DNA of 30,340 bases from positions 1-30,340 of the forward strand of contig JARLGP010000273.1 of NCBI GenBank assembly GCA_031292735.1. Direction: 5' to 3'. The notes under the pieces are model-generated. The model was not told where the DNA came from, searched no databases, and saw only the letters and a list, made by a program, of their open reading frames with translations. Origin of the DNA: Holophaga sp. (GTDB lineage Bacteria > Acidobacteriota > Holophagae > Holophagales > Holophagaceae). The position numbers were made by a program, and so were the translations under genes. Of this stretch, positions 16,644-24,625 are shown piece by piece (position 1 is the stretch's first letter; every line of letters starts with the position of its first letter).

Positions 16644-17387
16644 CTAGTCCAGCCACTTGTGGGCGATCCTGGCCAGGGTTCCGTCCTTCTTGATGATCTC
16701 CAGGCCGCGGTTGATCATGGCCAGGGCCTTGGTGTTGCCCTTCTTCAGGGCGATCCCGTAATGCTCGTCGGTGAACGGGCTGCCGACGATCTTGAGCTTG
16801 GTCTTGTAGCGGGGGTTCTGCAGGACGTAGGTCCGGGCCGTGGGCGAGTCCAGCACCACCGCGTCGATCCGGCCGACGAACAGGTCTTCCACCGCCAGGC
16901 CCGCCTCGTCGTACGACTTCAGCTTGATGTTCTTGTACTTGGCCACCTCGATGGCGCCGGTGGTGCCGATCTGGGCGCCCACCTGGTGCCCGCCGAACTG
17001 GGAAAGGAGGGTGACCCCGTTCACGGTCTTGTTGACGATGAGCACCTGGCCCGCCTCCACGTAGGGGATGGAGAAGTCCATGGTGCGCTTGCGCTCCTCG
17101 GTGATGGTCACGGAGGACAGCACGGCGTCGTAGTCCCCGGCCGAGAGCCCGGCGAAGATGCCGTCCCAGGACGTGTTCTTGACCACCGCCTCGAAGCCGG
17201 CGGCCTTGCCCACCGCGCGGATCATGTCGACGTCGAAGCCGATGATCTGCTTGTTGGCGTCCAGCATCTCCATGGGCGGGAAGGTGCAGTCCGAACCGAA
17301 CACCAGCCTGGGCTGGGCCGCAAGGGCGGGCATGGCGGCCAGCGCCAGGGCGGCGACCGCAAGAATGGCTTTCTGCATCAATTTCAT
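16644..17387 (-). CDS. Amino acid ABC transporter substrate-binding protein
   Basis: A 247-aa periplasmic binding protein (family 3 solute-binding fold). A clear signal peptide MKLMQKAILAVAALALAAMPALA ends near residue 24. The mature part starts LVFGSDCTFPPMEMLDANKQIIGFDVDMIRAVG, the typical opening of polar amino acid binders, with later IGTTGAIEVAKY and GIALKKGNTKALAMINRGLEIIKKDGTLARIAHKWLD. The start has GGAGAATCCTG just upstream. It is the first gene of the three-gene operon. The ligand could be a basic or polar amino acid; it cannot be fixed from sequence. Confidence 0.95.
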   Translation of the reverse strand: MKLMQKAILAVAALALAAMPALAAQPRLVFGSDCTFPPMEMLDANKQIIGFDVDMIRAVGKAAGFEAVVKNTSWDGIFAGLSAGDYDAVLSSVTITEERKRTMDFSIPYVEAGQVLIVNKTVNGVTLLSQFGGHQVGAQIGTTGAIEVAKYKNIKLKSYDEAGLAVEDLFVGRIDAVVLDSPTARTYVLQNPRYKTKLKIVGSPFTDEHYGIALKKGNTKALAMINRGLEIIKKDGTLARIAHKWLD

Positions 17388-17780
17388 CAGGATTCTCCGT
17401 GGGTTGGGGAAGGAGGAGCCGGGCGATCATCGACCTGGGCATGCCCTCCCGGATGCCGGGCACGCGGAACATTCAAATGGCCGTTGGAGAAATTAACCGA
17501 CGACGGGCCCGGTGGCCATGGCAAAGTTTGCCGTTCGGCCCGGAACGCCAGTTATTTCATGAAAGCGTGGGACCTGCCCGGCATTTCCGGGAGCACCGGG
17601 CCCACCACCGGAGCGTTCGCGCCAAGGCTTCCAAAATGAAGCGGGCGGCCATCACCTTGGAGGAGTCCGATGCCTCAACCAACAGACATACCGTTTAAAT
17701 ACAGAAAGTTAGTCAATGGCCCAGAAAATGCTATTGAAGCAGGTGGCCAGCATGATCCGGCCCCCCACCCTGGAGTCAAC
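17388..17780. other. Intergenic region, no gene seen
   Basis: About 390 bases between the divergent ABC operon and the beta-barrel gene. Open frames here have no good ribosome sites and run in frame into the barrel gene only by chance. A less GC-rich part at about 17690-17745 is a likely promoter zone for the barrel gene, but I cannot fix its elements. Some short GC hairpins (for example CCCGG-ATG-CCGGG near 17450) are of unclear meaning. Confidence 0.4.
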
Positions 17781-18272
17781 GTGAAAACAACCCTTGCGAT
17801 CCTTATTCTGGGCACCGCTCTTTCCCTTTCCGCCCAGGAGGCCCGGTTCGGCGTCCAGGGCGCCCTGGCCATTCCCACCAGCGACCTCAGCGACAATGCC
17901 GATGCGGGCCTCCAGGTGGGCGGCCATGCCAAGTGGGACTTCACCCACGGCCACGGCATCATGGCGAGGGTCGACGCCACCTTCTTCGGCCAGAACGACG
18001 GAGTGGATGTCACCAACCTGGCCGTGGCGGCCGACTACACCTACCACTTCGAACGCCGGCAGCGGGGCCTGTATGTGCTCGCCGGACTGTCCGGTCAGAA
18101 CTACCACTCCTCCTACCACGGCTATTCCCAGAACGACAACGGGCTGGGTCTCGACCTCGGCGTCGGCTATGACCTGGACCGGCACGTGGGCCTGCAGGCC
18201 CGCTACACCACCACCAACGTCAGCAACGCGACCTACGCGGCCCTGAACCTGGGTGTCACCTACACCTTCTAG
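17781..18272 (+). CDS. Small outer-membrane beta-barrel protein
   Basis: The GTG start is chosen because it has GGAG seven bases upstream and gives an immediate signal peptide (KTTLAILILGTALSLSA-QE). The longer open frame from 17670 would bury that signal. The mature protein of about 145 aa shows alternating beta-strands (GVQGALAIP, GLQVGGHAKWDF, GIMARVDATFF, GLYVLAGLSGQNYH, GLGLDLGVGYDL, VGLQARYTTT) and ends in an aromatic strand LNLGVTYTF with a terminal Phe, the hallmark of barrels inserted by BamA. It resembles eight-stranded OmpA/OmpX-like porin-family barrels. Precise role unknown. Confidence 0.85.
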   Translation: MKTTLAILILGTALSLSAQEARFGVQGALAIPTSDLSDNADAGLQVGGHAKWDFTHGHGIMARVDATFFGQNDGVDVTNLAVAADYTYHFERRQRGLYVLAGLSGQNYHSSYHGYSQNDNGLGLDLGVGYDLDRHVGLQARYTTTNVSNATYAALNLGVTYTF

Positions 18273-18303
18273 GCCGGCGGTCCAAGCATCCCTGGAGGGC
18301 AGC

Positions 18304-18474
18304 ATGTCCATCCTCACGTTCTTCCTCGGCCTGGGAATCGGCTTCGGAGCCGGAACCGGCGTCTGGCGCAAGCTCCTGGCCCGGGTGGGAGCCTGGGCCA
18401 CGGCCGCCTCCACCGCCACCCCGTTCACCAAGCGCACCCCCGTCCCGGTGAACGGCCGGGAAAAGAGGAACTGA
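18304..18474 (+). CDS. Small membrane peptide, 56 aa, unknown
   Basis: A short gene starting MSILTFFLGLGIGFGAGTG, with GGAGGG five bases before the ATG. One glycine-rich transmembrane helix (about 3-22, with GxxxG-type spacing) is followed by a basic tail ending GREKRN. It lies 31 bases after the barrel gene and before a strong terminator, so it is probably in the same transcript. I do not recognise the family. Confidence 0.6.
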   Translation: MSILTFFLGLGIGFGAGTGVWRKLLARVGAWATAASTATPFTKRTPVPVNGREKRN

Positions 18475-18502
18475 CCCGCAGCACCGGAAGCACCGTTCCG
18501 GA

Positions 18503-18524
18503 GGGGGCCGCCCGCGCGGCCCCC
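18503..18524 (+). terminator. Strong hairpin terminator, possibly bidirectional
   Basis: GGGGGCCG and CGGCCCCC pair perfectly around a 6-base loop, followed by TTCGTCTATTT on the plus strand. It lies after the small membrane peptide and just beyond the stop codon of the converging DUF748 gene. Confidence 0.75.
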
Positions 18525-18529
18525 TTCGT

Positions 18530-20134
18530 CTATTTGTCGGCCCGGCGCCGGTCCAGGAAGCCCGGCAGGATGGCGCGCCACAGGCCATTGCCGATGAGCT
18601 TGCGGACGGCCTCCCACTGCCCGGCCCTGGGCTGGCTGGTGGCGCCGGACAGGGGGATGACCGTGGCCACATCCTGGGTGGAGTGGTTCTTGAACACCCC
18701 GGCCAGGGCCTGCAGCAGGTGCAGTTCGACCCGCTTCCCGAACGGCTTGGCGCTGTCCTTGCGGCGGTCATAGATCTTCACGTTCTTGAGCATGGGCTTC
18801 AGGTAGCCGTCCAGGTGGCGGTTCTTCACGGTCAGCTCCGCGTAGACCGAGACCAGGCCATCGGCCACATCCACGCCCCACTGCGCCAGCAGGCAATCGT
18901 TGAGGTCCGGCAGCCGGGCGTCATCCATCCGCAGCCGGACGGTGAAGTCAGCGGGATCCGCGGCGGGCTGGAAGCTCCCGGAGACCGTGGTGCTGCCGTG
19001 CCCCATGAAGCTGCCCCGGGCCTGGAACCGGGACCGGCCGAACTGGGTCTGGTTGCTCAGGTTGTCCAGCTTCAGGTCGGCATCGGCCAGGAACAGCCGG
19101 TAGGCGGGCGTGGCCGCCCGGTCCACGAAGCCGACCTCGCCGTGGACCATGGTGAGGGTGTCCACCTGCAGCCGGAGCTTGGGGGCATTGCGCATCCGCT
19201 GGGCCAGCTTGACCGCTTCCCGGGCATGCTCCTCCTCCACGGCCCGGGTGGCCCGGCTGGTGATGTAATCCAGGCGCAGGCCCTCCACCCGGACCTGGGT
19301 GAGGTGGGCCACGCTGGCTTCGGGGGTGTATTCCATGGTCCCGTCGGTGGACAGGAAGCCCCCGGTGGTCTTCAACTGGTAGTCCTGGGCCAGCGGGGCG
19401 AGCCGGTCCAGGGGTACCCGGTCCAGGTGGATCACGCCCCGGATGGCGCACTGGGGTTCCCGCAGGAAGTCCGCCTCGCCCTTGAAGCGGACCTTGCCGG
19501 TGTCGAACAGCACCCCTTCCAGGGTCACCGGCGAGGGAAAGGTGCCCTTGGCCACCGCGACGTTGCGGATGTGGGTGGCGACCATGGCGACCTGGGTGAA
19601 CTGCAGGGGCTTGTCGGCGGTGCGGCCGGAAAGGTAGAGCAGGGATCCGTCCTGCACGTCCACCCGGTCCAGCTTGATGGGATAGACCGATTCCACCGCC
19701 CGCTGCCAGCCCCGGTCCTGCAGCCGCACCTGGCTGTGGCCCTCCTCCTTGATCTGGGTCAGGTCGATGTGCAGGGCGGGGCGCCGGATGGCGAGATCCC
19801 CGGCCAGCTTGAAGTGGATGAGGTCCCACCACCGGAGGGAGAACGAGAGGGCGTCCACGTTGGCCACCGGCGGATCCGGATGGGCGTTCTGGACCAGGTC
19901 CAGGTGGTCCAGATCCATCCCCAGCCGCCAGACGTGGGGGTGGACCCGGGTGATGTGCACGGTGTAGCCGTCCAGGTTGGCGTTCATCATGCGCACCGCC
20001 CGGACGCGCAGGGGCTCCGCCAGCAGGACATCCACGAAGGAGACGGCGAGCACGGCCAGCAGCGCCAGTCCGGCCCCAACGAGCTTGCCGGGATTGGCCC
20101 AGCACCAATCCAGGTAACGGTTCCGCCTTCGCAT
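18530..20134 (-). CDS. AsmA-like DUF748 domain-containing protein
   Basis: A 534-aa protein with one N-terminal membrane anchor (about 17-40, LVGAGLALLAVLAVSFVDVLL) and a long, mostly beta-structured periplasmic part. Phrases such as VDALSFSLRWWDLIHFKLAGDLAIRRPALHIDLTQ, YPIKLDRVDVQDGSLLYL and VHLD/GVIHLDRVPLDRLAPLAQDYQLKTTGGFLSTDGTMEY are typical of DUF748/AsmA-type proteins, which form long grooves and are linked to lipid traffic or outer-membrane integrity. AGAGGTGG precedes the start. It lies in the same direction as, and downstream of, the OmpA gene, but a terminator hairpin separates them. Confidence 0.85.
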   Translation of the reverse strand: MRRRNRYLDWCWANPGKLVGAGLALLAVLAVSFVDVLLAEPLRVRAVRMMNANLDGYTVHITRVHPHVWRLGMDLDHLDLVQNAHPDPPVANVDALSFSLRWWDLIHFKLAGDLAIRRPALHIDLTQIKEEGHSQVRLQDRGWQRAVESVYPIKLDRVDVQDGSLLYLSGRTADKPLQFTQVAMVATHIRNVAVAKGTFPSPVTLEGVLFDTGKVRFKGEADFLREPQCAIRGVIHLDRVPLDRLAPLAQDYQLKTTGGFLSTDGTMEYTPEASVAHLTQVRVEGLRLDYITSRATRAVEEEHAREAVKLAQRMRNAPKLRLQVDTLTMVHGEVGFVDRAATPAYRLFLADADLKLDNLSNQTQFGRSRFQARGSFMGHGSTTVSGSFQPAADPADFTVRLRMDDARLPDLNDCLLAQWGVDVADGLVSVYAELTVKNRHLDGYLKPMLKNVKIYDRRKDSAKPFGKRVELHLLQALAGVFKNHSTQDVATVIPLSGATSQPRAGQWEAVRKLIGNGLWRAILPGFLDRRRADK

Positions 20135-20160
20135 GCACCACCTCTCCCTAGACAGGATAA

Positions 20161-20190
20161 CGGCGGCAGGGCCAGAAGGCCCTGCCGCCG
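20161..20190 (-). terminator. Hairpin after the OmpA-domain gene
   Basis: A perfect 13-bp stem (CGGCGGCAGGGCC / GGCCCTGCCGCCG) with a 4-base loop, a few bases past the OmpA-gene stop on the minus strand and followed there by TTATCCT. Confidence 0.7.
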
Positions 20191-20205
20191 CCGAACAGAT
20201 TCGAC

Positions 20206-21630
20206 CTAGTTCTTGTCAGCCGGCTTGCCGGTGATGCCGGCGCCGGTGACCACCAGCTCGACCCGGCGGTTCTCCTGCTTTCCGGCCTTGGTGTCGTTGC
20301 TGGCCACCGGGTTTTCAACCCCGAACCCCTTGGAGGTGATGGAATCCGCCGCGACGCCCTGGCTCACCAGGTAGTTCCTGGCGTTCTCGGCCCGCTGGGC
20401 CGAGAGCTTCAGGTTGAAGGCGGCCGTGCCGGTGCTGTCGGTGAAGCCGTCCGCCTCGATCACCAGGCCCTTGTGGGTGGAGACGATGCCGGCGATCTTG
20501 GCCAGCTTCTCGCGGGCCGTGGGCAGCAGGGCGGCCTTGCCGGTCTGGAACAGCATGCCGGACATGTTCACGATGAGCCCCCGGGCGGTGAGCCGGGTCT
20601 GCAGAACTGCGTTGAACTGGGCCAGCAGCTCGGCGCGAAGCGCGTCATTGTCGGCTTCCGACCGGCGGACCTGGTTGAGCGCGTTGGCTTCGCCGGCGCT
20701 GGACTGGGCGGCCTGCTGGAGCGCGGCGGCCTGGGCGGCGTTGGCTTCATTCAGCTGGTTCTGGGCCAGCCGCTGATCCAGGGCGGTCTGCTCCGCGGCC
20801 TGGCGCTGGATGGAGATCAGCCGGGCATCCTCGGCGCTCTGCACCGATTCCCTGGCCGCCATGATCCGGCTCTTCTTGGGGGCCTTGTCCGACTCGGCCA
20901 TCTTCAGGTTGGTATCGGCCTTTTCAAAGGCGGACGCGGCATAGGCCTGCGCCCCGGAAGCCCGGGCGATGCGCACGGCGTTGCGGGCCTGGTAGACGTC
21001 GAACGGCGTCTTCTCATCCATGACGATGGGCGCCGAGGAATCCAGGTTCAGGGTGTACTGGCCGCGCTTCAGCAGCGAGTACTTCGCGTCGATGGTCTCC
21101 ACCTGGTCCTGGGTGCCCTTGCGGGGGGCGTTTTCCACCACCACCACGTCGCTGGGCTGGCTCACCGCGAAATAGGGCTCCGCGGTCACCACCAGGCCGA
21201 AGGTCTGCAGCGCGTCGGTGGTCTTGAGCTCACCCTTGCCGTTCTTGTTGATGAGGATCTCCCCGAGGTTGGTGGCCCGGCCTTCGGTGGAGATGCCCCA
21301 CAGCACATAGGTCAGGTACTCGCCGCCGAAACTGGAGGGCGCGGGCAGGTCCTTGAACTTGGCGGTGATGCGGGTGCCGTCCTGGCCGCTCTTCACCTTG
21401 GCCACGCCGGACGCCTTGGACGCCAGGACGGTGCCCTGGAAATCGATCTTGTTGGAGCCTTTCAGCGTCCCGTAGTTGATGGCCTTGGCCGAGTTCTGAA
21501 CCACTGTCACCCGGTACAGGGGCACCGACGCGGTGGCGGTGGCCGCCGACGGCATCATCTGGGTGGGCGGGGTCTGGGCCTGGATGACCAGAGTGGCCAT
21601 GACGAAGGGTATGGTTTGCCAGAATTTCAT
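20206..21630 (-). CDS. OmpA C-terminal domain protein with N-terminal beta domain
   Basis: A 474-aa exported protein. The signal peptide MKFWQTIPFVMATLVIQA ends near residue 18. Residues about 35-210 form a mainly beta region of unknown type (VPLYRVTVVQNSAKAINY ... GLVVTAEPYFAVSQPSDVVVVEN). An Ala/Gln/Glu-rich helical part of about 225-335, similar to DUF4398-type helices, follows. The C-terminus (about 350-465) is a peptidoglycan-binding OmpA domain with GFTDSTGTAAFNLKLSAQRAENARNYL and NDTKAGKQENRRVEL, which contains the Asp and Arg used to bind diaminopimelate. It probably tethers the outer membrane or a periplasmic structure to the cell wall. The start follows GAGGTAGC. It is downstream of the lmo0937-type and BON genes on the same strand. 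Confidence 0.9.
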   Translation of the reverse strand: MKFWQTIPFVMATLVIQAQTPPTQMMPSAATATASVPLYRVTVVQNSAKAINYGTLKGSNKIDFQGTVLASKASGVAKVKSGQDGTRITAKFKDLPAPSSFGGEYLTYVLWGISTEGRATNLGEILINKNGKGELKTTDALQTFGLVVTAEPYFAVSQPSDVVVVENAPRKGTQDQVETIDAKYSLLKRGQYTLNLDSSAPIVMDEKTPFDVYQARNAVRIARASGAQAYAASAFEKADTNLKMAESDKAPKKSRIMAARESVQSAEDARLISIQRQAAEQTALDQRLAQNQLNEANAAQAAALQQAAQSSAGEANALNQVRRSEADNDALRAELLAQFNAVLQTRLTARGLIVNMSGMLFQTGKAALLPTAREKLAKIAGIVSTHKGLVIEADGFTDSTGTAAFNLKLSAQRAENARNYLVSQGVAADSITSKGFGVENPVASNDTKAGKQENRRVELVVTGAGITGKPADKN

Positions 21631-21701
21631 TTTTGCTACCTCACGGTTGTCTTGCGGGTTTTAATGCGGGAAGAGGCCGGCGCGGCGCCGCCTCCGGGTT
21701 T

Positions 21702-21851
21702 CTAGACGACCCTTCGGCCCTGGATGACGCGCACCAGGACGAGGATGATCGCCAGCACCAACAGCACGTGGATGAACGAGCCGAGCGTGTATCCACTCAC
21801 CAGGCCCAGTGCCCAGAGCACGAAAAGAATCACTGCGATGGTCCACAACAT
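21702..21851 (-). CDS. lmo0937-type small membrane protein, 49 aa
   Basis: A short gene read on the minus strand. It encodes MLWTIAVILFVLWALG LVSGYTLGSFIHVLLVLAII followed by a basic end VRVIQGRRVV. Two hydrophobic helices flank a G-Y-T-L-G-S-F-I-H turn, the recognisable pattern of the lmo0937/DUF5670 family. AAAGG lies about seven bases before the start. The family often sits near stress-related genes; its function is unknown. Here it lies between the BON and OmpA genes. Confidence 0.88.
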   Translation of the reverse strand: MLWTIAVILFVLWALGLVSGYTLGSFIHVLLVLAIILVLVRVIQGRRVV

Positions 21852-21880
21852 GACATGCCTTTGCTTGATGGGTTACGGGT

Positions 21881-22651
21881 TCAGGACTGGCGCAGGGTCA
21901 TCCGGTTGTTCACGCGCTTCACGCCGTTGATGTCTTCGGCGATCTTGGTCACCCGATCCTTTTCGGCCTGGTCGGCGGCCTCCCCGTGCAGGGTGACCAC
22001 CCCCGCCTTGGTGGTCACCTTGGTGGCCAGGGCATGGGTCGACTTGTGGAAGAGGATGGAGGTCTTGATCTGGGCGGTGATGGAGGCGTCGTCCACCTTC
22101 ACCCCCAGGCTCCGGATCGGATGGCCGCCGGGGCCGACCACCAGGTCGTTGCGCACCTCGGTGACGCCTTCCACGTCCTTGGCGTATTCGCCGGTGAGCT
22201 CCTTCTTGGCTTCGGAGTCCGCGTGGCCGGTCAGGGTGACGATCCCGTCCTTGGTGGTCACGCTGGTGGCGGTGGCGCTCACGTTCTTGTGGAAGGTCAG
22301 GGCGTTCTTCACCTTCATGGTGATCCAGAGATCGGACTGTTCCTTGGGCTGGTCAGCGGCCACCGCCAGCAGGTTGATCACGCTCTTCACCCCGGGCAGG
22401 CCGGCAACGGTCTCCTGGGCCAGGGCCTTGTGGTCGTCCTGGGCCACGGTGCCGGTGAGGGTGACCACGCCGCCCGAGCACTGCACCTTGATCGCGTCGT
22501 CTCTCAGGAAGGTCTTGAAGTTGTAGCTGTTCCGGGCAGTGGATTCAATCCGGAGGTCCATCGCTCCGGCGAGCGCCGGCAGGCCGCCGGCCAGGGACAG
22601 CACGGCGGAGGTCATGATCACCGTCGGCAGATTCAGGTTGAAATGGCGCAT
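21881..22651 (-). CDS. Triple-BON-domain exported protein (OsmY-like)
   Basis: A 256-aa protein with a signal peptide (about 1-30, ending GGLPALAGA) and three BON domains at about 35-105, 107-175 and 185-255. Each shows the pattern of a charged helix followed by V-T-L-x-G: GGVVTLTGTV, DGIVTLTGHA and AGVVTLHGEA. BON domains bind phospholipid, and OsmY-like proteins act in the periplasm under osmotic or envelope stress. AAAGGA precedes the start. It is the first gene of the BON/lmo0937/OmpA series on the minus strand and divergent from the sigma-54 activator. Confidence 0.92.
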   Translation of the reverse strand: MRHFNLNLPTVIMTSAVLSLAGGLPALAGAMDLRIESTARNSYNFKTFLRDDAIKVQCSGGVVTLTGTVAQDDHKALAQETVAGLPGVKSVINLLAVAADQPKEQSDLWITMKVKNALTFHKNVSATATSVTTKDGIVTLTGHADSEAKKELTGEYAKDVEGVTEVRNDLVVGPGGHPIRSLGVKVDDASITAQIKTSILFHKSTHALATKVTTKAGVVTLHGEAADQAEKDRVTKIAEDINGVKRVNNRMTLRQS

Positions 22652-22964
22652 GGTGGTTTATCCTTTGGGGCCCTCTGGGGGCGATGCGGTGGGAGATGGG
22701 AGTGCCTGAAGGAATCGCCCGGCTATCGGCGGCGACCCCTGGACCGTAGACAACGCATTTCCCGGGCCATTCGTATATATCTAATAATTTCTATATTTAA
22801 ATAAATAGGGAAAGGCAGAGGCCCCATCGGACCACACAAAATGATTGGCCGTCTAATTCAATTCGATGGAAATAGACGCGGTGCCAAGATGGTCTGCCCT
22901 TAAAAATAGGCAATCCAAGCAAAATGAACTACCATCTCATTCAATTCGATCGGGAAAGGTGTCC
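22652..22964. other. AT-rich divergent promoter region
   Basis: About 310 bases between the BON gene and the sigma-54 activator. It holds the most AT-rich stretch of this half of the window (about 22770-22805), which must contain promoter elements for one or both genes, and a 12-base direct repeat (22856 and 22939). I looked for a GG-N10-GC sigma-54 promoter for the BON gene and found only a poor match (TTGGCACC on the minus strand near 22885, lacking a proper -12). Confidence 0.45.
22856..22950 (+). repeat. Direct repeat pair ATTCAATTCGAT
   Basis: Perfect 12-base copies at 22856-22867 and 22939-22950, 83 bases apart, both preceded by TCT(A/C). The second lies 14 bases before the activator start codon. 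Candidate binding sites for autoregulation; no direct proof. Confidence 0.45.
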
Positions 22965-24617
22965 ATGCGCGCAGAAGACCTTGACCACAAGGAGCTGTTG
23001 GAGCTGGACCCGGAGGGGGGCACGATCCGCTTCGCCGGCCAGCGGGCGCTCCTGCTGGACGCAGTGGCCATGGGCCTCCTGCGCAAGTACCTGGTGGAGA
23101 ATTTCGGCCTCACCGCCGCCCGCACCGTGCTCACCCAGTTCGGGTTCGCCCACGGCTGGCGCATGGCCGAGGCCCTGAAAGCCGAGTTCGAGTGGGACAG
23201 CGAGGCGGACTGGCGCGACGCCGGCACCCGCATCCACGCCCTGGAAGGCCTGTTCCGGGTGGAATCCGGGAGCACCGACCCGGTCTCCAAGGAAGGGGTC
23301 ATGCTGGTGGCCTCCTACGAGGCGGAACAGCACCTCCTGCATTTCGGCCAGGCCGATTCGCCCATGTGCTGGACCATCTGCGGGCTCATCAGCGGCTACA
23401 TCAGCCGGACCGCCGGCAAGGAGATCTACGTCCTGGAAGACCGCTGCGTGGGCAAGGGCGACGCCGGGTGCCACCTGCTGGGGCGCACCCGCGAGGAGTG
23501 GGGCGACGAGCGCGCCGAGGAGCTGCGCTACTTCCAGGCGGACCGGCTGAAGGACTGCCTGGACGTCTCCCTGCACCGAGTGACCGAGACCCTGAAGGCG
23601 GCCGAGCGCAAGCTGCGGGAGCGGCGCCGGGCCCTGGTGCACGTGGCGCCCGAGGACGATCCGGTGGGCAGCGTCGCCAAGAGCCCCACCATGCGCAAGC
23701 TGGTGGACCTGGCCCGGCGGGTGGCCAAGGTGGACTCCACCGTCCTGATCACCGGCGAAAGCGGCACCGGCAAGGAGCGGGTGGCCCGGCTCATCCACGA
23801 CGAATCCACCCGCGCCCTGGGGCCGTTCAACGCTTTCAACTCGTGGGCCATCACCGAGACGCTGCTGGAAAGCGAACTGTTCGGCCACGCCCGCGGCGCC
23901 TTCACCGGCGCCACCCACGACCGGCCGGGCCTGTTCGAGGCGGCCAACCGGGGCACCCTGCTGCTGGACGAGATCGGCGAGGTCTCCCCGGGCATGCAGG
24001 TGAAGCTGCTGCGGGCGCTCCAGGAGCGGGAGATCCGGCGGGTGGGCGAGAACAAGGTGCGGAGCATCGATGTGCGGGTGCTGGCCGCCACCAACCGCGA
24101 CCTGGCCCAGGCGGTGGCCAGCGGATCGTTCCGCCAGGACCTCTACTACCGGCTCCGGGTGGTGGAGCTGCACGTGCCGGCGCTGCGCGAGCGCAAGGAC
24201 GACATCCTGCCCCTGGCCCGGGTGCTGCTGGCCGACTCGGCCCTGCGGATGAAGCGCAAGCTTTCCGGCCTCACCCCCGCCGCGGCGCAGCAGCTGCTGC
24301 GCTACGAGTGGCCGGGCAACGTGCGCGAACTGGAGAACACCATGGAGCGCGCCGTGGCCCTGGCGCCCGGAGCCCGGGTGGAGCTGGACGACCTGCCCGA
24401 CGAGATCCGCCAGGCGTTCCCCAAGCCGGTGGCCACCGAAGGAGCCGTCCGGCCCCTGGAAGAGATCGAGAAGGAGTACATCCTGGCCGCCCTGGAGCTG
24501 AACAACGGCAACCAGACCCACACCGCCCGGCAACTGCAGATCGGGGCGGCGACCATGTACCGCAAGCTCAAGAGCTACGGCATGATCGCGCGGGACATGG
24601 CCGCGAAGGACGCCTGA
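22965..24617 (+). CDS. Sigma-54-dependent activator with XylR_N and V4R domains
   Basis: A 550-aa bacterial enhancer-binding protein of the XylR/DmpR/PoxR type. The start is the ATG with GGAAAGG six bases upstream; a longer open frame has none. The N-terminal XylR_N-like part (about 8-110) and V4R domain (about 112-173, with C161 and C169 in CVGKGDAGCH) form a small-molecule sensor, usually for aromatics or other hydrophobic ligands. The AAA+ domain has Walker A GESGTGKE (264-271), the sigma-54 contact loop GAFTGA (311-316) and Walker B LLLDEIGE. An oddity is NSWAI where most relatives have NCAAI. The C-terminus is a Fis-type helix-turn-helix (TARQLQIGAATMYRKLKSYG). It probably binds enhancer sites and senses its ligand directly. 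The target genes are not obvious; no phenol or toluene genes are in the window. Confidence 0.93.
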   Translation: MRAEDLDHKELLELDPEGGTIRFAGQRALLLDAVAMGLLRKYLVENFGLTAARTVLTQFGFAHGWRMAEALKAEFEWDSEADWRDAGTRIHALEGLFRVESGSTDPVSKEGVMLVASYEAEQHLLHFGQADSPMCWTICGLISGYISRTAGKEIYVLEDRCVGKGDAGCHLLGRTREEWGDERAEELRYFQADRLKDCLDVSLHRVTETLKAAERKLRERRRALVHVAPEDDPVGSVAKSPTMRKLVDLARRVAKVDSTVLITGESGTGKERVARLIHDESTRALGPFNAFNSWAITETLLESELFGHARGAFTGATHDRPGLFEAANRGTLLLDEIGEVSPGMQVKLLRALQEREIRRVGENKVRSIDVRVLAATNRDLAQAVASGSFRQDLYYRLRVVELHVPALRERKDDILPLARVLLADSALRMKRKLSGLTPAAAQQLLRYEWPGNVRELENTMERAVALAPGARVELDDLPDEIRQAFPKPVATEGAVRPLEEIEKEYILAALELNNGNQTHTARQLQIGAATMYRKLKSYGMIARDMAAKDA

Positions 24618-24625
24618 GCGGCCCT

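Noticed and set aside
18683..20209. A 508-codon plus-strand open frame opposite the DUF748 gene
   Set aside because: Shadow frame rich in Gly, His, Val and Gln; no ribosome site or domain.
22870..22900. Sigma-54 promoter for the BON gene (TTGGCACC on the minus strand)
   Set aside because: The -24 part is good but no GC-containing -12 box occurs at the required spacing.
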